A stretch of 64,000 nucleotides of DNA from the NCBI RefSeq assembly GCF_019279795.1, contig NC_056739.1:10086029-10150028 (forward strand). Direction: 5' to 3'. Of this stretch, positions 36,701-50,040 are shown one piece after another. How positions within the stretch are numbered: the first letter of the stretch is position 1; each line of letters begins with the position of its first letter. The stretch comes from Protopterus annectens (lineage: Eukaryota > Chordata > Ceratodontiformes > Protopteridae). The notes beneath the pieces were generated by a model. It had not been told where the DNA came from. It was given only the letters and a program-made list of their open reading frames with translations, and searched no databases. The position numbers were made by a program, and so were the translations under genes.

Positions 36701-37740
36701 CATGAATCAAAAGTACTGGTAAGCTCTTTTGTGCTCTGGGTGAATTACGCAGGAAGTATTTTGTATTGCTTTAAATGAAATTGCCTCTCTTTCTCTTGTA
36801 CCTGTTCTTTCATCAGTTAGGCCATCCCTGTCTCCTCATACAGTCCCTCTTCTCCTCTCTCCCTGCTGCCCTGCAGGTTTTCTAGCCAATGTTCCCTCAG
36901 GATTGAAGTTTTGTTCTCTCTCTGTAGTCTAGCACATGTTCATGGTCTGTACGCCATTCCTGTTCCTCTTTTCCTATTGTGCTATAACATCTGTCTCTTT
37001 CCCTGTTTTGTGTCTGTCTCTTCTACTACCTTAACTCCTCACCGTTTCTCAAAATGATTCTCTTTACTGTTATGCAGAGGGAATTTCAGTGCCTGAGTAT
37101 CTTTCTTTTAGAAAGTGCTATTCTTGCATCCAAAGATGCAGAGTATGAGAGCATTATTGCTTGTACCGCCCATGCCTATAATCTGTACTTCTCTCCCCAG
37201 GACATATAAATCCGGTCAATTCTTGAATTCAACATTTTACTGCTTTAGACAAAAGCATGTATCAAGTGAGCCCTCAGGACAAACTCCCGTATGTAGGTCA
37301 CACAGATCAACTGTCTCCATCTGGGGAGCTAAGTATCTCCCTAGTCTGGACATTCTGTTACTTATAGGATCACCTTGGACATCTCTATAGTGGGTGACTA
37401 CATCGAAATCCCCAACCCACAATAAGATCCTTTGAGTTAATTTCAGCAGTAGTAAACATATATCCCTTATCTCTTATTGTAAAGAGGAAGTCTTCTATCT
37501 GCAATTTTACTGCAACACATCTGCCTTTTTCATCTTTAAGCTGCTTCTTTATATTATATTTTATATTGTGCCCGAGGAATATCCTTACACCTATCTTTCT
37601 TGTATCTTTTCCATCAGCTGGTATCAACTGAGAGAACACAGATTTTTGCTAACTTGCTCTGCTCTATGGCTGATAAATGCATCTTCTGTAGGAACACTAT
37701 ACAGGGAGATTATGTTTCTAGCTTACCAGAATATCCCCTC
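33785..37740 (-). mobile_element. L1-type LINE, 5' truncated and decayed
   Basis: Minus strand. The 5' part enters within the APE endonuclease (IVFLQKMHLSAIEQSKL near 37700), then MWVGDFDVVTHYRDVQG (37422, equivalent to the GGDFN block) and a RT with VSLDAQKAFDSINWEYLF (36050). The catalytic box reads LALYTDNLLVYM (35750), so one of the two aspartates is lost. The 3' end near 33790 is A/T-rich. Many stops; inactive. It abuts a CR1 fragment at its 5' side. Confidence 0.8.
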
Positions 37741-37744
37741 TCAT

Positions 37745-38125
37745 TTAGGTTCATACTTGTTTACTAGGCTAACACAAGGGCCTTTTTAAGCCTAGCCATG
37801 CATCCCTATCCCTGACAAGTTCTGATACCTTTGATAAGTGCAAGCAGGGGCTTGGGAGATGAAATACTTACAAGCTAGAGCCTGGAAGCTGAACCATTTA
37901 CAGGTTACCTGTGTCCATTAGAGACACAGATATCAAACCAGGGATGAATTTCCTGTTCCCCATCCAATTCTCCAAGTTGCATTTGAATTGGGTTAGGGAG
38001 GAACTCTGCTTCACATGGATGGTGAGCCTGTTCCAGGGACAGGGTAATCTCTGGGATACATACCTGTCTCTCCAGCAGGTCCTATTTATATCACAAGCAA
38101 GGTGTAAGACTTTAGAATAGGTAAT
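37745..38125 (-). mobile_element. CR1 3' fragment
   Basis: Minus strand encodes CWRDRYVSQRLPCPWNRL, then HVKQSSSL and NWMGNRKFIPGL, clearly homologous to the C-terminus of the CR1 at 39362-39649 (CWRDRFLTQRLPRLWNRL). The downstream GGCTAGGCTT and the CR1-like TATGAACCTA at about 37750 mark the 3' end. Confidence 0.8.
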
Positions 38126-39260
38126 TCTGATTGAGAATTTTAATTCAATGTAGGTGCTGCTTACTGTGCTGGAACTGGAACCAAATCTTCTTAAGACACA
38201 AAGTATTGCTGGCTGTACTTGAACTGCTGAATCAAAGTCTGGTTAACACAGAGTTTTGCATAACTGTGTTTGCAGTTTGTTTAAACACAGAGCCTTGCAA
38301 CCTGCATTAATAGAAAAATATATAGTTACAAATAATTTATTCTTGTAACAAATGACACATACTCTTCTGTTAGTTTGTAGTATAAATGTACCAAGACTAC
38401 TTCTGTTAGGTAAAGGAAGATTATAACTGCTTCTCCAATACAATACCTTGGAACAAGTATGTTCCTACCAAATACCTCTAACAAAGCTTAGTATACAGTT
38501 CTTACATAGTGTTATTCTCACGCAGACAAGATCCTGTTTTTTCTTTTTCTCCTGATACTTTACTTTCCAGACTTGTTTAAGGAAATGTTTTATTATAAAG
38601 CAGTATTGTCCTTCTGTGAAACCATTTCTGCTGATGTGAAAATGCATGCAATCAGAATTGTCTTTCTGCTGATTTTATAAAAGCATTGTTCATTAATAGA
38701 AGTCTGAAAGAAAACGTCTGTGAGTATATGTCAAACTGTTCTGCTGCTGATATTAAGAAAAACACATTTTTGAGGAAATTATACTGTGGAAGAACATGTT
38801 TTCTGATGAAACAGCTTTGTAAAAGATCATGTATTGCTGAGTTTATAAACTGTTCTGCAAACATGAGAAAAGCATGTGATACTTGCTTTCCAGAATTGCT
38901 TTTTTAGGCTTTTTTGCTGATGCTGTGAAGAAGCCTGTCTGTTATACATATAGTATGGATACACATATTCTGTGATTTATCTTTCAGCATATTTGCAACA
39001 CAATTAATTTCAATGTTTTACTCACTGTTGAACACACTCTAACACTGATGCTGTTTGTTTTGTGGATAAGAAGGTCCTGAGAGTTTGACAAGTTTTAATG
39101 TCTTTATCATTAAGGTTGGGGATAAATATGATTTTAGAGCATATATCTCTGAGTTGTCTTAGAATAATGGTATAACTCCTAGGGAGATTCAGTGAAGCTC
39201 TCAAGTTTGAGATAGGTTGGTCTCGAAAGGGGTAGAAAAAGTATTTGCCTTTCCTTTAAT
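38126..39260. other. No recognisable feature
   Basis: No gene, tRNA or known repeat family recognised on either strand. Confidence 0.45.
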
Positions 39261-39264
39261 GGGA

Positions 39265-41290
39265 GAAGTTCATAGGTTCATAGGTTGGTACTAGGCTATC
39301 GGCCCTAGGGCCTATACAAGCCTAGCCATAACAATTCCCTGGCTATTTCTTCCCACAGTATTTACTTCCCTGGACCCCTGTCTAGCAGGGCAACTGATGT
39401 GATCCCCGGGGTGAATTTCCTATCTCCCATCCAATCATCAAGGTTCCTTTTGAAGAGGGCCAAAGAGGTGCTCTGCTTGACATGTATAGGCAATCTATTC
39501 CAGAGTCTGGGGAGTCTCTGGGTCAGGAACCTATCCCTCCAGCATGTTTTGTTCATTGTGATGACAAGGTTTAGATCCCTGGAGTGTGTGTTTCTGAGGG
39601 ATTGGGATTTCTTTAAGTGTAGCATGTCCAACAGCTCTGGGTTTGACATGGCCTTGTATGTTAAGCAGAGATTGCCTCTGAGTAGACAATATGTGAGTAT
39701 AGCTGGAGTTTTTTCAGACAGTCAGCATAGGGCATCTGCTTTAGGCCTGTAATTCTTTTAGTGATGTATTTCTGCGGCCTTTCTAGTTGCTGCAGATGTC
39801 TTGAGAGGTACATACCAAATGGGCTGTTGTAGTCTATAATGGATCTAATGAGGGATGAGTATAGTGGGACAATGATCTCCTTTTGTCTGGATGAAAAGCC
39901 CTTAGTGATGAGGTGTGCCACATAGAAGGATTTCCTGACTGTTGTGGCGATGTGGTTATTGAAGGTGAGACCACTGTCCATCTGTGTCCCTATGTCTCTT
40001 ATCACACTTTCAGTGTTTAGTGTACTACCACCTATGTGGTAATTCACTGGTACACGTTTTTTCCCAAAGGGGATAACTATACATTTCTTGGCATTGAGCT
40101 TGAGCCCATGGCTCTCGCACCAAGCATCTGTTTCTGTAAGGCCCTTTTGTAGAATATCCACATCATTTGGGGATTCAATAATGGCTCCCAGTTTGCAATC
40201 ATCTGCAAACTTTGTTAGCCAGAGTCCCTTAGTGTTGACCTGTACTTCAGAGAAGTAGATGCCAAACAAGAGTGGTCCCATGACTGAACCCTGAGGTACT
40301 CCACTTGTTACTTGTCTGGAGCTGGATTTAGAGTCGGCTACTTTTACAGTGTGGGTTCTGTCAGTAAGCCAGTTGGCAACCCATCGAGTGATGTAGGGAT
40401 TAATGCCCAGCTTAGTACGTTTATCTATGATTTCAGAGTGGGGGATGGTGTCAAAGGCCTTGGTGAGGTCCAGATAGGCTATGTGGACCACCTTACCCTT
40501 GTCCACAGCTCTGGAGACTGATTCAAAGAAGTCAATCAGGTTCAGGAGACAAGATCAGCCCTTCACGAACCCAAACTGTGTAGGGTCCAGGGTTTGACAG
40601 TTGCCAATGTCTTTGTTTATAAGTTCCATGATAATACGTTCCATGGCCTTGCCGATCAGGCTCGTCAGACTGATGGGGCAGTAGTTCCTGGGATCTAAGG
40701 TGGATCACCCTTGTGGAGTGGGATAACTGTAGCTGTGTGCCACTCAGTGGGTACGAAGCCTGAGGTGAGGCTATGATTAAACATGACACTTGTGATGTGC
40801 CAGTTCATTTAGTAGTTTGTGTAGTACACAGCCTGTGATGTCATCAGGTCCCATGGATGCTGTATTCTTAACTTTGGAGAGTGTGTTTTTTACTTGTGTG
40901 ATCGTTATTAACAGAATTTGGCAATATTTCAGTATTGAGCTGGGCCCTTTAGGGGGTGGGGGGTGAAGTTTGCACTGAATCGATCTGCCAGGATATTGGC
41001 AATATCCTTGGGATCAGTATATTTAATGCCATTCTGTTGTAGCTCAGAAAAGATCTGAGCATTGCCATTTAGATTCTTGACATCGCTATAGAATGCCTTG
41101 TGGTTGCCTTTGGAATCTTTGGCAATTTTATGTTCGTAACTAGCTTTGGAGGATTTTATGAGGGATATCAGCTTCTTACTGAGGCTGGTAAGGGAGTTTT
41201 TTGCATCCTGGGATTTTCCCCTTTTCTGCAACAGTTTCTTCCTTTTGTTGTAATTGTCTTCTTTTTCTTTGTTTTCTTTTAATTAGAAGC
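39265..41290 (-). mobile_element. CR1 LINE, 5' truncated
   Basis: Minus strand. Holds the RT and C-terminal half of a CR1 polyprotein. The 3' end is a pair of octamer-like repeats (CCTATGAA twice at about 39268-39285), as is characteristic of CR1, which ends in short octamer repeats instead of poly(A). The 5' edge lies in or near the linker between endonuclease and RT, near a T-rich stretch at 41270. Confidence 0.88.
39362..41231 (-). pseudogene. CR1 reverse transcriptase, broken
   Basis: Linker block at 41231-40929 (FYSDVKNLNGNAQIFSELQ, GIKYTDPKDIANILADRFS). RT block at 40506-39661 with DLTKAFDTIPHSEII, SGVPQGSVMGPLLFGIYFSE and the catalytic KFADDCKLGAI intact. C-terminal block at 39649-39362 with CWRDRFLTQRLPRLWNRLP and DWMGDRKFTPGI. 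Between 40930 and 40530 the frame is interrupted, as is the junction at about 39655. The 281-codon open RT stretch shows moderate age. Confidence 0.88.
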
Positions 41291-41513
41291 TTAAATGATG
41301 GGTTGTTTAAAATATCTTCATTGATTCAATGCATTTAATTATTTATCTGACTTTATTTACATGGTAATGCATTCATCACAAAGTACTAATTTTAGGCATT
41401 GCCTGGGAATATCCTGTGGGGAATGATGATTAATTTTCCACTTTTTTGGGGGTGGGGGTTTATTTGGGTATGTTTTTCTGTGAAATGCTGATTTTTAGTT
41501 TCTACTGAGTTCA

Positions 41514-41517
<4 letters not shown>

Positions 41518-41553
<36 letters not shown>
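41518..41553. repeat. (ATT)n microsatellite
   Basis: About twelve ATT repeats followed by interrupted copies. Confidence 0.95.
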
Positions 41554-41792
41554 GCTGTTATTATTATCATTTAGACTATTTTTTTCTGGTGGCAGTAAGC
41601 TTATGAATAAGGCTCAATAGGGTTTACAGAAGGTGGGCATAGGAGCACTGGTCCTGCTGTGGCAAGTGTAAGAGATGATGGCTGTGGATGGTCATGTTGT
41701 ATGTAGACTTAGTGAAGGTCATCTGGAGATAAAATCAACTGTAGAGACTGGATTTCACATAGCCTGCTTATAGTACACAACTGGACATACAG

Positions 41793-42327
41793 CTTTGTGT
41801 TCCTGCTTGTCCCAGCTTTAGCCTACCTGAATGTGCCCTGCTGGAAGCCAAAGAATAGAGTCCTTAATAGTGACAAAATCGACCTGCTCCCTTAGTCATT
41901 TTCCCCAAAAAGAATGCAGTGTAACTTTGTGTTCCTGCTTGTCCCAGCTGTAGCCTACCTGAATGTGCCCTGCTGGAAGCCAAAGAATAGCGTCCTGAAT
42001 AGTGACAAAATCCACCTGCTCCCTGAGAGTCATTTTCCCTGAAAAGAATACAGTGAAACTTTGTGTTCCTGCTTGTCCCAGATCTAGCCTACCTGAATGT
42101 GCCTTGCTGGAAGCCAAAGAATAGAGTCCTGAATAGTGACAAAATCCACCTGCTCCCTGAGAGTCATTTTCCCCGAAAAGATTACAGTGTAACTTTGTGT
42201 TCCTGCTTGTCCCAGCTCTAGCCTCCCTGAATGCACGCTGCTGGAAGAAAAGAATAAAGTCCTGAATAGTGACAAAATCGACCTGCTCCCTGAGAGTAAT
42301 TTTCCCCGAAAAGAATACAGTGAAAGT
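41793..42327. repeat. 134-bp tandem repeat, four units
   Basis: CTTTGTGTTCCTGCTTGTCC starts units at 41793, 41925, 42059 and 42193, giving periods of 132, 134 and 134. Each unit ends in a GAAAAGAATACAGTG-like segment. It lies immediately upstream of the plus-strand L2-like LINE. Confidence 0.93.
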
Positions 42328-43139
42328 ATTCTTCTAATGCTGCTATTGCTTAGCTAAATACTACTGCCAAGTTAAACAAGCAACTCTCCCAGGTTAGCCA
42401 GCAGCCAAATCTCCTCCTTTTTAGCCTTAACATAACCCTTACTTCCCACTTATACCCTCTTACTCCTAACTAGGCTAGGTCCCTCCTCTACTGCTGCAAT
42501 TACGTGACTGTCCACCAGGTGGCACCCTAACAGCTTACTGCCCTGTATTTCTTCACCTTTTCTTTAGTGATTCCCCTTGATCTGAGCTCCTAGCCTTTTC
42601 TGTATTCTATTTCACCCTCTATTTCGTGTCCCAGTACATTCTTATCCCACACTTCACTCTTCTAATAGCCTAAGTCTCTCCCTGCAACCCTCTTTACTTT
42701 GCTCCTCAACTCTACACACTTACCTTCTGACCTTCACACTTTACTGATTGTTCTCCTTGACATTTTTCCCCTCTCTGTCTCTTCCCGCTCCGTTCGCCCT
42801 GCGGGCTCACTCCGCTCCCCTACCCTACTCCCAATTCCCACCCACCCCCAGTACTCCTACATTTATACATCACAAGCCACACTCCTTCCCTAATTATCCA
42901 ATTTACCAATCTAATTTCTCCTGTAACTTCACATACATACACACCTACACTCATCATTCTTCATAATACCCACCCAAATATCCTATTCTGACTCCAATCT
43001 ATCTCATTAACACTCCCTATTTCTTGTTGTCACTCTATCTTTCTTTCTTAATAAGCCCTTATCTCACCAACCAAAACTAACAATCCCTGTTCTTTTACTT
43101 GCTATAATACCTATTCTATCTATATCCTTTGTCCTTACC

Positions 43140-46100
43140 TTGTATGAAAATTTACATTATAGGGAATCCCTCCATCCCCTAAAACAAACATTGCCTCTGA
43201 GTCAACCAAGCTCCCATAACCATGCTAACATCACCTCTACCTCAACCTACCTCTCCCCAAAGTATAATAGGTTAGCCCATATTACCTTCCAGCAAGCCAG
43301 AAAGTCTCAAAATAGTCTCTATAAACTCCTAAAGTTCTTACTTACTATTCAACAACACCCTTTACTCCATTGTGATATTCATCTCAACCCAGGACCATTC
43401 AATACCCCACTCAAGCCCCAACAACTCCAGCCTATCACCCCCTTTACCTCTACTAAAACTCCTAAATTTACTCATAGGTCATCTCAACATACAGAGCTTA
43501 AATAATAAAATCAGCCAACTCCATGTTCTACTAGACACCCATTCCTTTGATGTCCTATGTCTGACAGAAACTTGGCTTAAACCAGTGACAAAGGAAAATG
43601 AAGTCATCCCACCAGGTTATAATATAATAAGATTAGTCCATGCAACCAAAAAGAGTGGCAGGGTGGCAATTCTGTTTAAGTCTGGGCTACAGGTTTCTAC
43701 AGTAGACATACAACTACCTTTAGATACTAGTGCAGAAATCCTTATCTCTAAGCTTCAGATCAATGCTAGCAAGTCCATTTATATAATATGCTCCTACCTA
43801 CCTCCAGGCAATAACATCAACATCCTTGAAACTATCCTCTGCTGGCTTTTTTCATCCTTCCCCCAAGAAACCATTGTACTTGGTGATTTTAACATTGACT
43901 GGAATAGCTGTAGCTCATCCAAACCTACACTCCATATAAATCTCTATGCCTTCTCACAAAGTATCACCACACCAACCAGAATCCATAAGCCTAGTAGAAA
44001 AGAAAGCACCTTAGACTGGATCCTAGTAAATAGCCATCCCCATCTCGTATAAAGCAGATACCCTTCCTGACGATATAAGCGATCACTTCCTTACTTATAT
44101 AATCAGGCAAAAAAACTTCATTCCCAACCAAACCATCTTTAAAACTACAAGGAACAAAAAATATTTTATTCCAGTTAGCTTCCAAGCTGAGCTGCAAGCC
44201 TGTGACTGGTCTCCCTTAAAACAACTTTCACTTGAGGAAGCAGTATCTTATTTTAACTCCAAATTCCTACAAATCCTGGAATACCATGCCCCTACTAGAT
44301 CTATAAGAAATAGAAGTAAAGCTGCTCCATGGCTCACCAAAGAGACTAGACAAAAAATTCTAGTAAGAAATAAGATCTGGTCTAAATGGAGAAACACTAA
44401 AAACCTAACTGACCACCAGAACTATAAACATTTAAGAAATGCCACTAAAAATCAATACTCCTTGATAAAATTAACTACTACTTTAAATTCCAGCACAAAC
44501 AACAAAAACCACAAACTTTCTGGTCAGCTATAAATAAACTTTTGCACCCAGGCCACACCAAGACTCCAACCCCTACAGGTCTCTCCTTAAACTCTTCCAA
44601 TGAGATTGCTGACGCCCTCAAAACCTTCTTTACAGAAACTGTACAATCTCTTGTTAACTCCTTACCTCCTGCTAGCTCAACCCTCCCATCCACCCTGATT
44701 AGCACACCCCCTACCTTTCATTTAAAGCCAGTTCCTACATCTCTCATCTTTACCCTACTTACCAAACTTAAACCATGTACCCCCTCAGCCGATCTCCTAC
44801 CAGCGGAATATCTGCAAATTGCAGCAAAAGTACTATCCTACCCTATTTCCATACTTATCAATAGAACCATTACCAAAGGCTCCTTCCCATCTCTCCGGAA
44901 AATCTCACATAATCTCACTTCACAAGGGTGGTAACTCAACCAAACTTTCAAACTTTTGCCCCATTGCCCTACTCTCTCCTCTAGCTAAAGTAATGGAAAA
45001 ATGCATCCACCAACAATTATTTGATCACCTTCTCCAAAATAACCTACTATCAGACTGTCAGCATGGCTTTAGGCCTTTCCATAGTACTACTACAGCTCTC
45101 TTATCCTTCTCTGATTGCATTAACAAACATTGTAACAATAATAATGCATTAACAAACATCATAACAATAATAAGCTCTCTGCTGCACTCTTTATTGACCT
45201 TTCTAAAGCCTTTGATATGGTGATCCATCAAATAGTTCTAGACATACTAAAAGCACTCTCATTCAGCTCACAGGCACTACAATGGTTCAAGTCCTATTTA
45301 AAAAATAGACAGCAAGCTGTCCTCTGGGACAATAACCTTTCCACTCATCTTCCTATTACTCTAGGGGTCCCACAAGGCTCTATCCTGGGACCTCTCCTCT
45401 TCTTGATATTCATTAATGATCTACATTTAAATATTCCTCAAGCCACCTGCATTCAATATGCAGACAATTCTACAGTCATGTGTACTGCCCCCTCGTCTAC
45501 TGAGCTTCAAACCATTACTCAAACTGTATTTAACTTAGTTGAGAAATGGTTCCTACAATGATGCCTCCTACTAAATGCCAAAAAAACTAAACTATTGCTT
45601 TTTACTCCAACACTAAAGTCCTCTCCTATTGATCTTACTGTCAAGGCCAATAATGGTACTATCATTGCACCAGACCCAACCACTAAACTATTAGGCATAA
45701 TAATTGATCAACATCTTAACTTTGACTCGCATATTAACACGACTATCAAAACTGTTAACAGAAAACTTGGCACTCTCTACAGAATAAAATCTTTCCTAAC
45801 CCCTGAAGCCAGAACCACCATTGTCCATACCCACCTAATCTCTACCCTCCTCTATGCCTCACCCATTTATACCAATCTTTCCAAAAGTAACCTTAATAAA
45901 CTGGCAACCTCCTATAATAACATTACCAGATTTGCCACTGGTTCACCATTTAGAACCCACCATTGTCTAAATCTCAAACAGCTAGGATGGCTAGAACTGC
46001 AAAACCAGCTACTACTTCAACAACTTAATATCACCCATATGATACTTTATCAGCCCAATAATACTCCTATTCTCAGTAGCCTAATCTCTCCCTATAGAAA

Positions 46101-46314
46101 TCTGACAACCCTTCACTCAGCAAATAAATTACTAGTAACCATCCAGAAATCCTATAATAAAGCAATTGACTCCCTCTTCTCTAATTTAGTAGGGAGACTC
46201 TGGAACAGACTCCCCAGCAATCCACAATTACTTTCATCATTACCGCTCTTCAAGAATCAAATAAAACTACTCCTTAAAACACAACGGCTATGCCCATGCA
46301 CTAATCCAGATTAA
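43140..46314 (+). pseudogene. L2-like polyprotein, broken
   Basis: The N-terminal frame (43140-43505) ends its useful part with HCDIHLNPGP. The endonuclease (43372-44052 frame) has IGHLNIQSLNNKI, DVLCLTETWL, IVLGDFNIDW and STLDWILVN. The linker and RT are spread over frames from 44542 to 45561, with GGNSTKLSNFCPIALLSPL (44930), HGFRPFHSTTTALL, LGVPQGSILGPLLFLIFIND and the catalytic QYADNSTVM, where the second Asp of YADD is Asn. The last 239 codons (45595-46314) are open and end LFKNQIKLLLKTQRLCPC. At least five frame breaks. Confidence 0.85.
43368..43397 (+). other. 2A-like peptide motif
   Basis: Encodes HCDIHLNPGP just before the endonuclease. It fits the D-x-E-x-NPGP ribosome-skipping 2A consensus except that the Glu is His. 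APE-type non-LTR elements of the CR1/L2 group are known to carry 2A-like sequences here. Function of this copy is untested. Confidence 0.55.
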
Positions 46315-46869
46315 AACTAACTGTATAGCATTACTGTTTTTCACCCTCCTTCAACAACCTAACCAGATTACTAAGCCTCTTTTTTGGCTTTAAATTTTCA
46401 AGTCTTCTATTGTCTGCAAACTACACTGTAGTACATGCAACTGGAAAATTACCCCTGCTCCAGGCACCTGTATTTCAGCGTTGAATGTATACCATCTGTT
46501 TTACTTGAGTGTGTAATTCTGAACAAACTGAATAATTAATTTTAATCCATCTTACTTTTCCTTCTCTTCTACATGTCAAATGAAAACCCCTTAACCTCGA
46601 CATGGGCTTCTAGAACTACTGTATTGCTAAACCATGTACCCATGATTCTTTTCACAATGTTTCTACAATGTTAGCCTACAGAAATAATGTATTTTAATGT
46701 TTTATTTAGATGTTTCCTTTTGTGTCTTTTCATTTTTGTACTACTGTTATATTAGCATAGTTTGGAGCTTATCTCCCCAGGCATCTACTGAAAATGGACA
46801 TATATCCAGTTAGACTAGCCCGGTCAACAAATGTAAAATAAAATAAAAATAAAATAAATAAATTGTAAA

Positions 46870-47100
46870 GTTTATTTATGGGAAGGGACCACCAGATTGG
46901 CTTCCTTTTTTGGAGGAGATCATCTTGGTTCTATTGGGGATGGCACAATTCATACACAAGTGGATGTGCTCATACAGTGCCTTAGTGTAGGATTCAGCAG
47001 TCGAACTTTCAATTCCCATCTGCATGGGTGTCATGAAGTTTGTCACTTCTGACTTGAGTAGCATAAAGTTGGCTTTGGAGAAGTTTTTTACGGAGGTTTC
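46870..47100 (-). pseudogene. CR1-like linker fragment
   Basis: Minus strand reads NFSKANFMLLKSEVTNF, then AESYTKALYEHIHLCMN and IPNRTKM. This resembles the CR1/L2 segment after the endonuclease (D..kAdf..Lr....l, then F...l......yIP.R.). It directly abuts the broken end of an L1 ORF2 at 47102. Confidence 0.5.
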
Positions 47101-47101
47101 C

Positions 47102-50036
47102 TTACTGGTTATTTAAGTTTAACACAGAATTGTTAATTTTTAAGTTTGGGTTAAGGTGAAATGGTTGTAAAGTTATGAAAGCATAAGATAAGTTCAAAGA
47201 GTCAATTAGTCTTTGTATGGTATTTATATTATTCTTTAGGGAAGTGTGTAGTTTGGAGTTTTGAAGACTTACTTTGTTTAAGAAAGGGATGGCTTTGGGA
47301 TTAAAGTCAAAAGACTTGACATAGCTATATAGTAATTCTATCCAGGAAGCAGACCATGAATTTTTACTTGGGATAAAATCTGATATTACTATTAGTCTGC
47401 TACTATTGATTATATTGTAGTATAATCTGAAATCAGGAAGGTTTAACGCCCTTTTATCTTTAGGGTATATCAGTTTTTGGTAAGAAATTCTAACTGATTT
47501 GGGAAACCATATGAATTTGGCAAGGGTAGAATGGAGTCTTCTAAAGAAATTGTTATGGATTGTCACCTGTGAGGTAGGGAAAATGTATAATACCCTTGGT
47601 AAAATATTCATCTTAACAATTGCTACTTTAAATAGGAAGGGTAATTGGAGCTTGTTCCACCTGATACAATCCTGTTGTAGGGTTAACCACAAGTTAGTAA
47701 CATTACTTTGGTAAAAAGATTTGGGATCTTGCTGAAAGGAAATTCCTAAGTATTTCAAGGAATGACTTACTTTGATTTCAAATGACCATGGGTATAAAAA
47801 GTAAGTCTGTAGAGTTAATTGGGAAAATAGCAGATTTGTCGAGGTTTAGTTTGTAATTAGAAAATTTAGAAAATATTTCAATTGTATTTAAAATTTTGAG
47901 AATATCAGAACTTGGTAAAGTAAAATAGAGATTTGAGCCATCTGCAAAGGCTGTGAGAGCAATTTTGATGTTATATACTATTGGTACATGGTGGTACGTT
48001 TTTAGTGTAATATATAAAAGTAGCAGTTCAATGTACAAGTTAAAAAGATATGGAGATAGAGGACACGCTTGTCTTGTTCCATTCTTTATATTTATCTGAG
48101 CCGATGTAATTTTGTTTATATATAGTAAGGTATAAGCATTAGTATAGAGTGTCCTAACTATTCGAATAAAGGTAGTAGGGAAACCAAAGTAAGCTAGAAC
48201 TAACAAGAGGAAATCCAGGTTGAGTCTGTCAAGAGCTTTAGATGCATCAACTGCAAAGGCAAACAAAAGACTATGATTCAGGCGAGAAAGTTTTATTAAA
48301 GCGTCTAGTGTGACTGTTATCACAGGTTTTTCTAAACTGGATAAAACCTGTCTGACTGGGTGATATAATGTTTGAGATAAAAGATTTTAGTCTGTTAGCT
48401 AGAATTGTGGTGAAGATTTTGACATTTACATTAATCAAAGAGATAGGTCTATAACTCCCCTGGTCTTTGGGGGTCAGTATTTTCTTTCAGGATGAGAATA
48501 GATCTGGAGGAGTTAAAATGAGGGTTCATAATGGAGTTCTCTATCATGTAGATAAAGAGGTAAACTAGCACTTTAGATATTTTCTTATTAAAGGACTTGT
48601 AAAATTCCACTGTAAAGCCATCAGTCCTGGAGCTTTGTTAGATTTAAGATTGTTAATTACATTAATTATTTTCTGCTGGGTAATAGGAGATAAAAGGTAA
48701 TTCTGCTGAGTTTGATCTAGCTTTGGAAAGCTTAGTTGGTTAACAACATTTATTTTCTCCTGTTCTGTTGCTAGGGGAGACTGCTCACCATAAGTTTGTG
48801 AATAAAGTTTTTCAAAATGCTGAATAATCTCAGAGTTAGAAAAGTAAGTTTACCCTGATATAATATCTCAGATATGATGGGGGAGGTTTCTTTTGGCTTA
48901 TCAGTCTCACCAAGAGTTTAGAGGGGGCCTATGACTATTTCAAGTAATTGGCTAACATCTTAGTTTCATGAAAAGATAGATACATCACATTAAGTAAAAT
49001 AGATCTTTCTGGAGATGGTGTAATTGATTTTCAGTATTTTGGTTAAAGTTAAGTTGTAGATCATTTTCTAACTTGAGAATCCTTTTTTTAATTGAGCTTT
49101 CCTTAGTGTTGTATGAATTTTTGTAATAAGTTGCTTTATTAATAAGGAACCTCTTATTTGGGCTTTAGTAGCAGCCCATTCAATGTTTAAGGGGAGCTGG
49201 GAAGAGGCTGATTCATTGAAAAAAGTCTCCAGTTTTGCATTGCTTTCTTTGACAATAGCTTCTTTCATTAACAGATTAGGGTTCAAAGTCCAGTTATAAC
49301 CCCTATATTGAGAAATACTTGTGTAGGACCAAATAATACTAAGTATGACTTTTGACAGATCAGAAAAAAATCTAGGTTTGGTAGAAAGGTTAATATCTAA
49401 GTTTTAAAAAAACTCAGAAATTAAGAAGAAATCAATTCTAGACCAATTTTAATGACATTGAGAGTAAAAGATAAATTTATCGTTGGGTAAATTTTGGTTT
49501 TGAAAGTTATATGGATCAAATAAATCAAAATCCTTTTCTAATTCTGAGATTGCTGTAGTGGCATTAATATTATAAGTTTTATTTGAGTTTGTAAGGGGTC
49601 TTGGTACAGATTCCAATCACCTCCTAGGAGTAAATAGTTTTTAAACTGAGTTAATAACCTATATACCAACATGAAGAATTCCTGCTGTTTAGAGCAGGAG
49701 GCATAAAGATTTAAAAGCAGAAAAGGCCTGTCACAATGAGGGCTTTGGAAAGTTATGTAACACCATCTTCCTTCTGAATCAATGTTGTAATGTAAAACAG
49801 TATCTTGGAAGGATTTTTTTAACATTTATAGCTACCCCCACACTATTTGAATCTTTATCAGATGCAACAATCATTTTAATCCATTTATTCTTCATATAAT
49901 GTGACCAATGATCATTAAGCATATGTATTTCTTGCACTAATATTATTTTTGCCTTTGACTTAAAGGCAAGTTGAAAAAATAGATTTAACATTCCACGAGT
50001 CAATCAAAAAGGTAAACGCATGCGATTGACCTGATT
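47102..50036 (-). pseudogene. L1 ORF2, broken and 3' truncated
   Basis: Minus strand. Endonuclease starts at about 50030 with AKIILVQEIHMLNDHW; NYLLLGGDWNLY lies near 49620. RT: DASKALDRLNLDFLL, then GTRQACPLSPYLFNLYIE, typical of L1. The catalytic box is TAFADGSNLYF, so FADD has become FADG, which should abolish polymerisation. The next block is KYLGISFQQDP and FIWFPKSVRISYQKLIYPK (47758-47102, 218 codons open). The C-terminal cysteine region is missing because the element stops at a CR1 fragment. The 5' end meets the A-rich tail of an L2-like LINE at 50041. Confidence 0.85.
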
Positions 50037-50040
50037 TACC

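Larger units (their letters stand above)
42340..46865 (+). mobile_element. L2-like LINE, near full length
   Basis: About 4.5 kb on the plus strand. A C/T-rich leader (42340-43140) precedes a broken polyprotein with APE endonuclease and RT. The 3' UTR runs to CCCGGTCAACAAATGTAAAA and an ATAAA-type tail at 46830-46862. A second copy of the same family lies on the minus strand at 50041-52075. CR1/L2 superfamily; I favour L2-like but Rex1-like is possible. Confidence 0.83.
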
